From the NCBI GenBank assembly GCA_034189195.1, contig JAXHVI010000251.1, positions 1 to 64,000 on the forward strand: DNA of 64,000 bases. Direction: 5' to 3'. Of the stretch, positions 43,213 through 51,319 are shown in pieces. The DNA is from Desulfosudis sp034189195 (GTDB taxonomy: Bacteria > Desulfobacterota > Desulfobacteria > Desulfobacterales > Desulfosudaceae). Below the pieces are notes generated by a model. The model was not told the DNA's origin. It searched no databases and saw only the letters and a list, made by a program, of their open reading frames with translations. The position numbers and the translations under genes are program-made. Every line of letters begins with the position of its first letter. The first letter of the stretch is position 1.

Positions 43213-44211
43213 CTATTTTGCCCTTGGCGTCATGCCCAGGGTGTTTATCAGGGCCAGGTCATCGGCCAGGTTTCTTCCGCTGGTGGTCAGGTAGTCGCCG
43301 GTCATGACGCCGCTGGCCCCGGCATAAAAGACCAGGGGGTGAAGCTCACCCAGGTTGTGCACCCGGCCGCCGCAGACGATAATCTCTTTGTCCGGCAGCA
43401 CATGGCGCAGAAAAGCGATAATCCTGAGGCACCGCAGCGGAGAAAGCCGGGGGGGGGCTTCCAGGGCCGTTCCCCTGATGGGCACCAGAAAATTGACCGG
43501 AACGGAATCCACATCCAGGTCTCTTAAGGCAAAAGCCAGTTCCGCCACCTGGTCGTCGGTTTCGCCCAGGCCGAAGATACCGCCGCAGCAGACCGACAGG
43601 CCGGCGGCTTTTGCCGCTTTCACGGTTTGGACCCGTTCTTCGTAGGTGTGGGTGGTGCAGACGTTTGCAAAAAAACTTTCCGCGCTCTCCAGGTTGTGGT
43701 GATACCGGGTGACGCCGGTATCCCGAAGCATGGCCAGCTGCCCGGGGTCCAGAATGCCCAGGGAGGCGCAGGTGGAAACAGCGGTGGTGTCGATGGCGGC
43801 CAGTGCCCGGCTGACGGCTGAAACCTCGGCGGAAGAAAGGCCCCGGCCGCTGGTGACAACAGAGTAACGGTTTACCGGTGTGGATTCCAGACGGCGGCCC
43901 GGTTCGGCCAAATCGGTTTCGGACATCAGGGGATAGGCGTCGATACCGGCTCTGGCCCGGACGGACTGGGAACAGAAAGCGCAGTCCTCAGAGCACCGGC
44001 CCGACTTGCCGTTGCAAATCACGCAGAGATGAACCGATGTGCCGAAAAAATGCTCCCGCAGCAGGTCGGCGCCGGGAAAAAGCAAAAACGTCCGGTCATC
44101 CGGCATGCGGATCAGCGACAGCAGCGTGTCGTCGTCCGGGATGTCTCCGGCCTGTATCCGCCGGGCAATGTCGGTCAGCTGTATGGGGTGAAGCATTGCC
44201 TGTGTCACCAT
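43213..44211 (-). CDS. bioB: Biotin synthase
   Basis: A 332-aa radical-SAM enzyme inserting sulfur into dethiobiotin. The 4Fe-4S motif is CSEDCAFC (CxxxCxxC) near residue 73-80; VSTCASLG near 145, RYHHNLESAESFF near 170 and SVCCGGIFGLGE near 205 provide the residues for the auxiliary 2Fe-2S cluster. The start ATG overlaps the bioD stop by 7 nt, with GAAAGG upstream. It is the last gene of bioA-bioF-bioD-bioB. The enzyme is anaerobe-compatible and consumes its own auxiliary cluster in known members. Confidence 0.96.
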   Translation of the reverse strand: MVTQAMLHPIQLTDIARRIQAGDIPDDDTLLSLIRMPDDRTFLLFPGADLLREHFFGTSVHLCVICNGKSGRCSEDCAFCSQSVRARAGIDAYPLMSETDLAEPGRRLESTPVNRYSVVTSGRGLSSAEVSAVSRALAAIDTTAVSTCASLGILDPGQLAMLRDTGVTRYHHNLESAESFFANVCTTHTYEERVQTVKAAKAAGLSVCCGGIFGLGETDDQVAELAFALRDLDVDSVPVNFLVPIRGTALEAPPRLSPLRCLRIIAFLRHVLPDKEIIVCGGRVHNLGELHPLVFYAGASGVMTGDYLTTSGRNLADDLALINTLGMTPRAK

Positions 44212-44837
44212 GAAAACCTTTCAAAACAGGCCTTCAGAGAGGCCCGGGTAATTTCCGGCATGGGCTCGATTTGGGCGATCACGGCCACCTTGCCGTAATG
44301 CTCCACAGCGTGCCGGTTTTCCGGGTTTGGCGGGCCGTTGATCACCACGCCGAATATCGGTATGCCGGACTGTTTCAGCCGGTTTAAAGTCAGCAGGGTG
44401 TGGTTGATCATGCCCAGGCGGCTCTGGGCCACCACCAGCACCGGGGCCCCGATGCGGACCATCAGGTCCAGCATCAGCCGGGTGTCGTCAAGGGGCACCA
44501 TCACACCTCCGGCCCCTTCCATGATCAGGGGCCTGTCCGGGTCTGCCGGCGGCACCGTGATGCCGTCAACATCGATCTTTCGGCCCTCCATTTGCGCGGC
44601 CAGGTGGGGCGACACCGGGGCGTCAAACACGCAGGACTCGGGCCGGAAATGGCTGTCGTTCAGGCCGGTGACCCGGCGGACAAAGGCCGTGTCCGTGCCC
44701 TCGACGGCGCCGCTTTGCACCGGCTTCCAGTAAACCCCTTTCAGGCCCGCCATCAGGACCGCGCACACCACGGTCTTGCCCACGCCGGTGTCGGTGCCGG
44801 TGACAAAGAGCCGCAAAGGGAAATCGCAGCCTTTCAT
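44205..44837 (-). CDS. bioD: Dethiobiotin synthetase
   Basis: A 210-aa ATP-dependent enzyme that closes the ureido ring with CO2. P-loop FVTGTDTGVGKTVV near residue 10-23; KPVQSG near 38; MEGAGGVMVPL near 108. Length and motifs are typical. The ATG at 44837 is preferred since it overlaps the bioF stop as ATGA; an in-frame ATG 12 nt upstream also exists. Coupled to bioF and bioB. Confidence 0.95.
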   Translation of the reverse strand: MKGCDFPLRLFVTGTDTGVGKTVVCAVLMAGLKGVYWKPVQSGAVEGTDTAFVRRVTGLNDSHFRPESCVFDAPVSPHLAAQMEGRKIDVDGITVPPADPDRPLIMEGAGGVMVPLDDTRLMLDLMVRIGAPVLVVAQSRLGMINHTLLTLNRLKQSGIPIFGVVINGPPNPENRHAVEHYGKVAVIAQIEPMPEITRASLKACFERFSW

Positions 44838-45994
44838 GGCCGCCTCCATGCGCCAAAGGCATCGGCCAGGCGGTCCACATCGTTGCGGGTGTGCAGGGCG
44901 GAAAGCGAGACGCGAATGCGGGACTGGGCCTCGGGTACGGTCGGGGGCCGAATGGCCACCGCCAGAAATCCCTGCGTTTCCAGAAATCTGGAAAGGTCGA
45001 TGGCCGCCTGTTCCGACCCCACGATCACCGGAAGGATCTGGGAAGAGGATGCCCCGGTGTCAAACCCGAGGGCGGCCAGGCGGGCGCGAAGATGGGCCGC
45101 GTTGTCCAGCAGGGTTTGCCGTTCGGCATCCATGGCCGGCACCAGGTCCAGGGCCGCGTCTATGGCGCCCAGCACCGCCGGGGGCAGGCCGGTGGAATAG
45201 ACAAACCCGGCGCACCGGTTGACAAAAAAATCGCGCAGGGCCGACGAACAGGCCACGTAGGCCCCGAAGCTGCCGCACCCCTTGCCAAAGGTGCCCATGA
45301 CTACGTCCACGGGCTTTCCGCAGGTCAGGCCCATGCCTTTTTCCCCGAACACGCCGGTGGCATGGGCCTCGTCCACCATGAGCAGGGCGTCATGGGCCTG
45401 GGCCAGGCCGGCAAGGGCGTCCATGTCGCAGCAGTCGCCGTCCATGCTGAACACCGACTCGGTAACGATCAGCCGGCGGGAAAATGTTTGACCGGCGGTT
45501 TCGGTAAGCAGTTTTTCAAGATGGACCGGATCGTTGTGGTCAAAAAGCCGGACCGCGCACCGGGCCAGCCGGCACCCCATGATGATGCTGTTGTGGTTGA
45601 GCCGGTCCGACAGGATCAGGGAATTTCTGTCGCACAGGGCCGGCAGCAGGGTGGTGTTGGCCTGGTAACCGGAGTTGAGCACCAGGGCCGCCGGTGTCTG
45701 TTTGAGCCGGGACAGTTTTTCTTCCACCCGGTCAAAGCAGGTATAATTGCCGCAGATCAGGCGGGAGGCGGTGGCGCCGGCGCCCCATTGGGCCGCAAAC
45801 GCCTGGGCCCGTTCTACCAGAAGCGGGTGGCGGGACAGGCCCAGGTAATCGTTGGAGCAGACATTAAGCAGCCGGGCCCCGTTGATTGTCACCGCGGCCC
45901 TGTCTGCTGCCGGCGCAACGGGCCGAAGGGTGCGAAGCCGGCTGGCGGCCCGCCGCTTTTCAAGTTCCGCTTCGATAAAATCAAGCTTGCTCAT
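44834..45994 (-). CDS. bioF: 8-amino-7-oxononanoate synthase
   Basis: A 386-aa PLP enzyme condensing pimeloyl-thioester with alanine. Family markers: SNDYLGLSRHP near 47, TASRLICGNY, LNHNSIIMGCRL near 132, VDEAHATGVFG near 200 and the lysine in GTFGKGCGSFGAY near 232. The ATG at 45994 overlaps the bioA stop (ATGA), which fixes the start; a longer frame is rejected. No bioC, bioH or bioW is in the window, so the source of the pimeloyl group is elsewhere. Confidence 0.95.
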   Translation of the reverse strand: MSKLDFIEAELEKRRAASRLRTLRPVAPAADRAAVTINGARLLNVCSNDYLGLSRHPLLVERAQAFAAQWGAGATASRLICGNYTCFDRVEEKLSRLKQTPAALVLNSGYQANTTLLPALCDRNSLILSDRLNHNSIIMGCRLARCAVRLFDHNDPVHLEKLLTETAGQTFSRRLIVTESVFSMDGDCCDMDALAGLAQAHDALLMVDEAHATGVFGEKGMGLTCGKPVDVVMGTFGKGCGSFGAYVACSSALRDFFVNRCAGFVYSTGLPPAVLGAIDAALDLVPAMDAERQTLLDNAAHLRARLAALGFDTGASSSQILPVIVGSEQAAIDLSRFLETQGFLAVAIRPPTVPEAQSRIRVSLSALHTRNDVDRLADAFGAWRRP

Positions 45995-47289
45995 GATTGC
46001 AAATCCGGTAGAAGAGCCGCTACCTCGCAAATGGCCGAGGTAAGCCGGGAGAGCGCTTCAGGGGCAATGATATAGGGCGGCATGATATAGATCAGGCGGC
46101 CGAAGGGCCGGACCCACACGCCCCGCTCCACGAACAGGGTCTGGGCCCGGGCCGTGTCCACCGGCTCTTTTGTCTCCACCACGCCGATGCCGCCCAGACA
46201 CCGCACATCACGGACGCCCGGCATATCGGCGCAGGGGCCAAGCTCCTGCTTCATCCGCGCCTCCATTCCCGCTATCGCCGTGTGCCAGTCAAGGGCGTGC
46301 AGCAGGTCGATGGCGGCAACGGCCGTGGCGCAGGCCAGGGGATTGCCCATGAAGGTGGGGCCGTGCATGAAAAGACCGGGGTCGCCTGAAGAGATGCCGC
46401 GTGCCACCTTTTCGGAGGCCAGGGTGGCGGCCAGGGTCATGTACCCGCCGGTCAAGGCCTTGCCCACGCACAGGATGTCCGGCGATATGCCGGCATGCTC
46501 GCAGGCAAACAGTTTTCCGGTTCTGCCGAACCCGGTGGCGATCTCGTCGCAGATCAGCAGCACCTCGTATTGATCGCACAACTGCCGGGCCATGGCCAGG
46601 TACGCCGGCGAGTAAAAGCGCATGCCGCCGGCCCCCTGCACCACCGGTTCCAGGACCAGGGCCGCGATCTCCCGGTGGTGAGCCGCCAGCAGCGCTTCCA
46701 GGTTTTGCACGTCCCTGTGGTCCAGGGGACCTTCAAACGGGGACCGGGGCATGTCGGCAAACAACTGGGCCGGCAGGATGCCGGAGAAAAGATGGTGCAT
46801 GCCGGTGACCGGATCGCACACAGACATGGCGCCCAGGGTATCACCGTGATACCCGGAACGGATGGCGGCCAGCCGCTGTTTTTCCGGCCGGCCCACGGAC
46901 GACCAGTACTGAATGGCCATCTTGATGGCCACTTCAATGGATACCGAACCGGAATCGCACAGAAACACCGCGTCAAGGCCGGGCGGGCAGATATCCAGCA
47001 GTCGCCGGCACAGCTCCACGGCGGGCCGGTGGGTCAGCCCCCCGAACATCACGTGGGCCATCTGTTCAAGCTGGCCGGTGACGGCCTGGTTGAGCACCGG
47101 GTGATTATACCCGAAAATGGCGGTCCACCACGAGGCCATGCCGTCAACCAGTTCCCGGCCGTCCTCAAGAAAAAGGGAGCACCCTTCGGCCCGTTTCACC
47201 GGGTAGACCGGCAGGGGGTTGCCAATGGAGGTGTAGGGGTGCCAGATGTGGGCCCTGTCGAAGTCTAGCGTGGATTGTGTGTGGTGCAT
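45991..47289 (-). CDS. bioA: Adenosylmethionine--8-amino-7-oxononanoate aminotransferase
   Basis: A 432-aa class III PLP aminotransferase using SAM as amino donor. Markers: HIWHPYTSI near 14, DGMASWWTAIFGYNHP near 49 (substrate-binding Trp-Trp), SGYHGDTLGAMSVCDP near 145, LICDEIATGFGRTG near 243 and LCVGKALTGGYM with the PLP lysine near 274. The ATG at 47289 (MHHTQSTLDFD) fits; a frame open to 47532 overlaps the upstream gene and is rejected. It starts 44 nt after the hypothetical gene ends. Confidence 0.95.
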   Translation of the reverse strand: MHHTQSTLDFDRAHIWHPYTSIGNPLPVYPVKRAEGCSLFLEDGRELVDGMASWWTAIFGYNHPVLNQAVTGQLEQMAHVMFGGLTHRPAVELCRRLLDICPPGLDAVFLCDSGSVSIEVAIKMAIQYWSSVGRPEKQRLAAIRSGYHGDTLGAMSVCDPVTGMHHLFSGILPAQLFADMPRSPFEGPLDHRDVQNLEALLAAHHREIAALVLEPVVQGAGGMRFYSPAYLAMARQLCDQYEVLLICDEIATGFGRTGKLFACEHAGISPDILCVGKALTGGYMTLAATLASEKVARGISSGDPGLFMHGPTFMGNPLACATAVAAIDLLHALDWHTAIAGMEARMKQELGPCADMPGVRDVRCLGGIGVVETKEPVDTARAQTLFVERGVWVRPFGRLIYIMPPYIIAPEALSRLTSAICEVAALLPDLQS

Positions 47290-47333
47290 GGAGCTTCCTG
47301 CCCGGACCGGCGCGGCCCGGGCGATGCAGACGG

Positions 47334-48467
47334 TTATGAGTTGTTGGATTCCGTGTAGATCAGGTTGATGGGCAGAGGGGAACATTTTCTTCTGCCGGCC
47401 TTCAGGTCCTTGGGCAGAATGTGCTGGCTTTCCACCGTCAGCCACGGGGCCGCCGGGTTCAGGGTGCGCAGCTTGCCGTCGCCCGGCTCCCTGGCCGGAT
47501 CGGTGAACATGTAGAACACCTGAAGGATGCACACGCTGGACCGGCCCTCGGCGGCGATCACGTAGTTCTCTGTAAAATCCTTGAGGGTCATGTTGTTGGT
47601 ATTGGCAAGGTTGGTGACCACCGACTTGGACAGTTTCACCAGGGCGATCTTGTAAATGCCCCGTTCCGACATGCGGGTGACATACCGGGCCTCGCTGCTG
47701 GCCACGTACACCGTGCTGATGCAGGGCAGCCGCTTTAAAAACTGGGCCGCCACCAGGGCAGCGGTTCTCCTGCCCCCCACCATGAAGGGAAAGCCGTAAT
47801 ACTCGAACAGTTTTTTCTGAAGGCTCTCGGCGTATTCATCCCCTTTTTCATACAGGTCCTTTGAAATGTAACGCAGGTAGCGGGCCATGTCTTCGGCGGC
47901 CTCGTCAATGGGCCAGTCGATGCGCACGTGAAAATGGGTGACCCCGTACCGGCTGGTGGCGGTCGTGGCCGGATCCCGCTGAATCAGCAGCGCGTAATCC
48001 AGGGGCAGCAGGTCTTTTAAAAAATTGAAAAACCGGGCCGAATCAAGGTACTTCTGGGTCCTGTCAAAACTGTCCAGCGGCAGGGAATTGGAGCCGATCA
48101 GGTTGGTCTTGGTGGTCTTGTTGATGTCAAAAAAGCGGATATACTTCTTGTAGTTTTCAGGAATGCTGTCTTCCACAAACATCACCAGAAAAGAGTTCTG
48201 GCTTTCGTATTCGGTCTTGGGAATCTGTGCCCTGGGCTTGAATTCCCGCTTTTCAGGAAAAGGGTAGGGCTCGTTTTTTTTCTTAAAGTTTTTATACGAA
48301 TCGATCAGGGCGCACTCCACGACAAACTGGTCCAGATCATCCCGAAGCAGTTCATAATAGGAGCGCCGCAGCCTGTGCTCGCTGCTCAACTCTTCCCGCA
48401 CCCGCCAGTGGAACATGCGCCCTCCAATCCTGAATATGTCATGAACTTTTTTGACAAAAATTTTCAT
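47334..48467 (-). CDS. Hypothetical protein heading the bio operon
   Basis: A 377-aa soluble-looking protein I do not recognise. It is rich in aromatic and charged residues and lacks a signal peptide or membrane segment. Notable stretches: RVREELSSEHRLRRSYYELL near 23, LLIQRDPATTATSRYGVTHF and HVRIDWPIDEAAED near 165-195, VYVASSEARYVTRM near 255. Codon use is native and the frame is long, so it is surely real. It is followed after 44 nt by bioA, so it is likely co-transcribed with biotin synthesis, but nothing links it biochemically. GTC-type start options were not needed; the ATG at 48467 lies after an AT-rich leader. Confidence 0.75.
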   Translation of the reverse strand: MKIFVKKVHDIFRIGGRMFHWRVREELSSEHRLRRSYYELLRDDLDQFVVECALIDSYKNFKKKNEPYPFPEKREFKPRAQIPKTEYESQNSFLVMFVEDSIPENYKKYIRFFDINKTTKTNLIGSNSLPLDSFDRTQKYLDSARFFNFLKDLLPLDYALLIQRDPATTATSRYGVTHFHVRIDWPIDEAAEDMARYLRYISKDLYEKGDEYAESLQKKLFEYYGFPFMVGGRRTAALVAAQFLKRLPCISTVYVASSEARYVTRMSERGIYKIALVKLSKSVVTNLANTNNMTLKDFTENYVIAAEGRSSVCILQVFYMFTDPAREPGDGKLRTLNPAAPWLTVESQHILPKDLKAGRRKCSPLPINLIYTESNNS

Positions 48468-48659
48468 GACAGGGCCAATATGGACTCAACAGCTTCATTT
48501 TTTTGGGTATTCTAGCTTATGCCACTGGCGGCTGTCAACAGAATAAACCTCCTTTTTTAAAGAAAAGGGGCACTGGTAAGGCAAAAAACCCGCAAAACCG
48601 TCAATAAGAAGTCAAAAAGGCAGGCAGAATTTTTAAGAGAACCTCGAAAAATTCAATTT

Positions 48660-48842
48660 TATCGCAGAGACGCAAAGGACGCAAAGAAAAATATGGACGC
48701 TGGGCGTAACAAGAGATCGCTTTCCCGCGAAGCAAAACCCCACACTTTGCGCTCTCTGCGTCTTTGCGGTGCAAAAAAGGAACCCGTTAAAATCACCATT
48801 ACGTTTTTAAGCATTTGAAAAATTCAATATTTAGAGATTCCC
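48660..48842. repeat. Family 1 repeat copy D plus a dispersed 19-mer
   Basis: ATCGCAGAGACGCAAAGGACG at 48661 to CTCTGCGTCTTTGCGGTGC at 48771 forms copy D; it is preceded by CTCGAAAAATTCAATTTT, also seen before the half copy at 27441. TCAATATTTAGAGATTCCC at 48824-48842 repeats 30955-30973. The gap 48468-48957 has no supported gene. Confidence 0.8.
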
Positions 48843-48957
48843 TTAAATCATGAAGACCGTCGATAAACTCAAGAATCCCCGGAAACCGAATAAATTCTTC
48901 AGGCGCTTTGAAGTAAGCTGGCAGATGGCATACAACACTGCCCCCCCCCTGAATTTA

Positions 48958-50346
48958 TTACCTGTACCAGGGCAGGTGAACAATTACCCGGACCCAGCCT
49001 TCTTGCCGGCTTTCAAAATCAACGTCTCCCCCATGCAGCACGATGATTTTCTTGACAATGGCCAGTCCCAGACCGAAGCCGCCATGCTCTATCGACCTGG
49101 ACTTTTCGACGCGGTAGAATTGATCAAACACCTTTGATATGTCTGTTGTCGCAACACCGGCGCCCGTGTTTGAAATGACAACCGCCAGTTCGGCTTCGGA
49201 CGGCTCGGCCGTCAATTCAATCCGGCCGCCATCTACGTTATACTTGACAGCATTGTCCAGAATGTTTGAAAAGGCACGGCGCAGTTTTTCCACATCCCCT
49301 TGAATAACAATTTGTTTTGGAAGGCGGACATCCATCGTAATGTTGTGCACATCCGCAAGGAATCGATACTCATCGGCCAGGGATGCCAACAAGGCGGTTA
49401 TTTCCAACGGCTTCAGGTCTAATCCGCTCAGCACTTCCAGGGAAGACAGACTCAATAAATCCTTGACCAGCCGCTCCATGCGCAGTACCTGGTTGTTCAA
49501 CCGGAAAAGCCTATCACTCAGCCATGAAGGTAACGCTTCCTGGTGGTCGGCTGCGCAAATATCATCAACAGCCAGCCGCATGGTGGTAAGCGGTGTTTTC
49601 AATTCATGCGAAGTATCGAAAAGAAATTCTTTTTGCCGCACAAATGAGTTTTGCAGCCGGTCCAGCATTCGGTTCACCGTCCTTGCCAGTTGGCTGAATT
49701 CATCTTGGCCTTCTGCTGCCGGTATGCGTTGCTCGAGATTCTTTTCACTGATCTTTTGTGCCAAATCCTTTATTCGACCGATCGGTTGCAAAATTTTCCC
49801 GGCCACAAAAATACTAATGGCGATCAAAACCAGGGTTGAAAAAATGAGCCCGGCCAAAAGACCAAAACCCAGATCCTGAATTTCCTCTTCCAGTTTTTCC
49901 ATCGGCCGTGCGATCTGTACGATAAAAGTTCCATTATTTAGGGTAAACTGAAAAGTTCTGACTCTGAAGGTGACCTTCTGGTCTTTTCCCTGCTTGCCTT
50001 TTGAAACAACAGAAGTGGCAATTGCATTGAAGCCGGGTGCCACCGGAGAAAGCTTTGCCTGACTGGCAAGCCTGGAGCGAAAAAGCACTTTGTTGGTGCC
50101 CTGTTCGTAAATCTCGATCCAATACTGATCCGACTCCCGGGAAAGGGTATTAAAAGCCCTGGAGCCGGTCACTGCCGGTTCTTCGGCAACCTTTCTGACG
50201 GTTCGATATGCTTCTTCCATCAGTACGGTATCCAAAAGGTCGAAGGGCTGTTCTATCAATTCATAAAAGATGACAACGGAAAACAGCAGACTGGAAATAA
50301 AGCCGGTCCCGACAATAAGAAGCGTGATTCTTGTTTTGACGGTCAT
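48958..50346 (-). CDS. Sensor histidine kinase (EnvZ/PmrB-like layout)
   Basis: A 462-aa membrane kinase. TM1 is at about 8-28 and TM2 at about 158-180, enclosing a periplasmic domain of about 125 residues. HAMP follows (GKILQPIGRIKDLAQKI), then HisKA with the phospho-acceptor His in FDTSHELKTPLTTM near 246, and HATPase_c with N box NILDNAVKYN near 365, GAGVATTD and the GFGLGLAIVKKI G2 box. It overlaps the response regulator by ATGA, so the pair is coupled. Placement directly after arnT makes it the likely regulator of LPS modification; the signal (cations, pH or peptides) cannot be read from sequence. Confidence 0.9.
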   Translation of the reverse strand: MTVKTRITLLIVGTGFISSLLFSVVIFYELIEQPFDLLDTVLMEEAYRTVRKVAEEPAVTGSRAFNTLSRESDQYWIEIYEQGTNKVLFRSRLASQAKLSPVAPGFNAIATSVVSKGKQGKDQKVTFRVRTFQFTLNNGTFIVQIARPMEKLEEEIQDLGFGLLAGLIFSTLVLIAISIFVAGKILQPIGRIKDLAQKISEKNLEQRIPAAEGQDEFSQLARTVNRMLDRLQNSFVRQKEFLFDTSHELKTPLTTMRLAVDDICAADHQEALPSWLSDRLFRLNNQVLRMERLVKDLLSLSSLEVLSGLDLKPLEITALLASLADEYRFLADVHNITMDVRLPKQIVIQGDVEKLRRAFSNILDNAVKYNVDGGRIELTAEPSEAELAVVISNTGAGVATTDISKVFDQFYRVEKSRSIEHGGFGLGLAIVKKIIVLHGGDVDFESRQEGWVRVIVHLPWYR

Positions 50347-51026
50347 TGCCCTGCGTCTCCGATGATATACCCCACGCCCCGGATGGTCCGGATAATATCT
50401 CCCTGCCCGGTATCCTCGATTTTATGGCGAAGGTTTTTGATATGCACATCCATAAAATTGGACATGCTGAAGGGGTCAAAATCGTCTCCCCATACATGTT
50501 CGGCCAGGCTGAATCGGGAGACAGCCCTGTTTTTGTTGTGAAGAAGAAATTCAAGAATAGAAAACTCTCTGGGTGTCAGTTCGATCAACTTTTCTCCCCT
50601 GGTCACCTTGCGGCTTACCGTATCAAGCCTCAAATCCTGCACCTGCAAAATCGACTCGCACTGCCCGCCCGATCTCCTGAGCAACGCACGCAGGCGGGCC
50701 AGCAGTTCATCAAGCGAAAACGGTTTGGCCAGGTAATCATCCGCACCAAGATCAAGGCCCTTCACTCTGTCCGCCACGTCACCCTTTGCAGTAAGTATGA
50801 GCACTGGCGTATCGATGCCCGCCTTTCGGACTTCTTCCAAAACGGTCAACCCATCGACTTTCGGCATCATGATATCGAGAATGATTGCGTCAAAAGGGGT
50901 ATCAAACAACTTGTCCAATGCGCCTGTTCCATTGGTGGCTGTTTCCACGGTGTAGCGCCGGCCAGTTAAAATTTGCCGGATTTGCTCCAGCAATGAAGCA
51001 TCATCATCAACAACCAGAAGCCGCAT
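50343..51026 (-). CDS. OmpR-family response regulator
   Basis: A 227-aa regulator. Receiver: acidic DDD at 7-9 (VVDDDAS), phospho-Asp in AIILDIMMPKVDGL near 51, Thr in LILTAKGD near 79 and Lys in YLAKPFSLDEL near 101. C-terminal OmpR/PhoB winged helix: LTPREFSILEFLLHNKNRAV near 155 and DVHIKNLRHKIE near 195. The ATG at 51026 gives a standard start (MRLLVVDDD); the longer frame to 51170 runs through the palindromic leader and is rejected. It lies 273 nt after arnT, so either readthrough from arn or its own promoter is possible. Confidence 0.93.
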   Translation of the reverse strand: MRLLVVDDDASLLEQIRQILTGRRYTVETATNGTGALDKLFDTPFDAIILDIMMPKVDGLTVLEEVRKAGIDTPVLILTAKGDVADRVKGLDLGADDYLAKPFSLDELLARLRALLRRSGGQCESILQVQDLRLDTVSRKVTRGEKLIELTPREFSILEFLLHNKNRAVSRFSLAEHVWGDDFDPFSMSNFMDVHIKNLRHKIEDTGQGDIIRTIRGVGYIIGDAGQ

Positions 51027-51100
51027 GTCTGCGTTTCTCCAAAGTCTTTCTCGCGCCAGCTTTTTGCCCCGGCCCACACCCTGCGGGCCAGATGCGCAAT

Positions 51101-51126
51101 CCCCATATTTCATGAAATATGCGGGG
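51101..51126. promoter_or_regulatory. 26-bp palindrome upstream of the response regulator
   Basis: CATATTTCATGAAATATG (51104-51121) is a perfect 18-bp palindrome flanked by CCC and CGGGG. It is about 80-100 bp upstream of the regulator start, a plausible operator or promoter-proximal site. Similar half-sites (TGAAATATCCGG) flank rnj at 31242 and 32934, so it may instead be a dispersed repeat. Confidence 0.4.
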
Positions 51127-51319
51127 TCATGTACTTTCTGCCGACTTGGACGCCGAAAAATTTCATGCACATTCCAGGCCCAGGTACCATAATCCGCTTG
51201 CGGAATACTTCATCAATGAATGCCAAGGTATCACCTATGTCATGAATTGTCATGGCCCATGGCACTCCCTTCAACGTAAAAACTGTTGGCCGGCCATTTT
51301 CAATATCTCCGGAACACAT
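51110..51319 (-). CDS. Possible small ORF between arnT and the regulator
   Basis: A 69-codon frame whose start overlaps the arnT end by 20 nt (MCSGDIENGRPTVF) and which ends in the palindrome (KYMTPHIS). A shorter version starts MTIHDIGDTLAFIDEVFRKR. No convincing Shine-Dalgarno is present, and its 3' half consists of two dispersed repeats, so it may be chance. In enterics arnE/arnF sit here, but this peptide has no membrane segment and is not ArnE or ArnF. Confidence 0.22.
   Translation of the reverse strand: MCSGDIENGRPTVFTLKGVPWAMTIHDIGDTLAFIDEVFRKRIMVPGPGMCMKFFGVQVGRKYMTPHIS

Noticed and set aside
48850..49137. 95-codon plus-strand frame
   Set aside because: Mostly antisense to the sensor kinase C-terminus.
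51110..51319. ArnE or ArnF flippase subunit
   Set aside because: The small frame in the expected place has no membrane helices and lacks any similarity to the EmrE-like ArnE/F.
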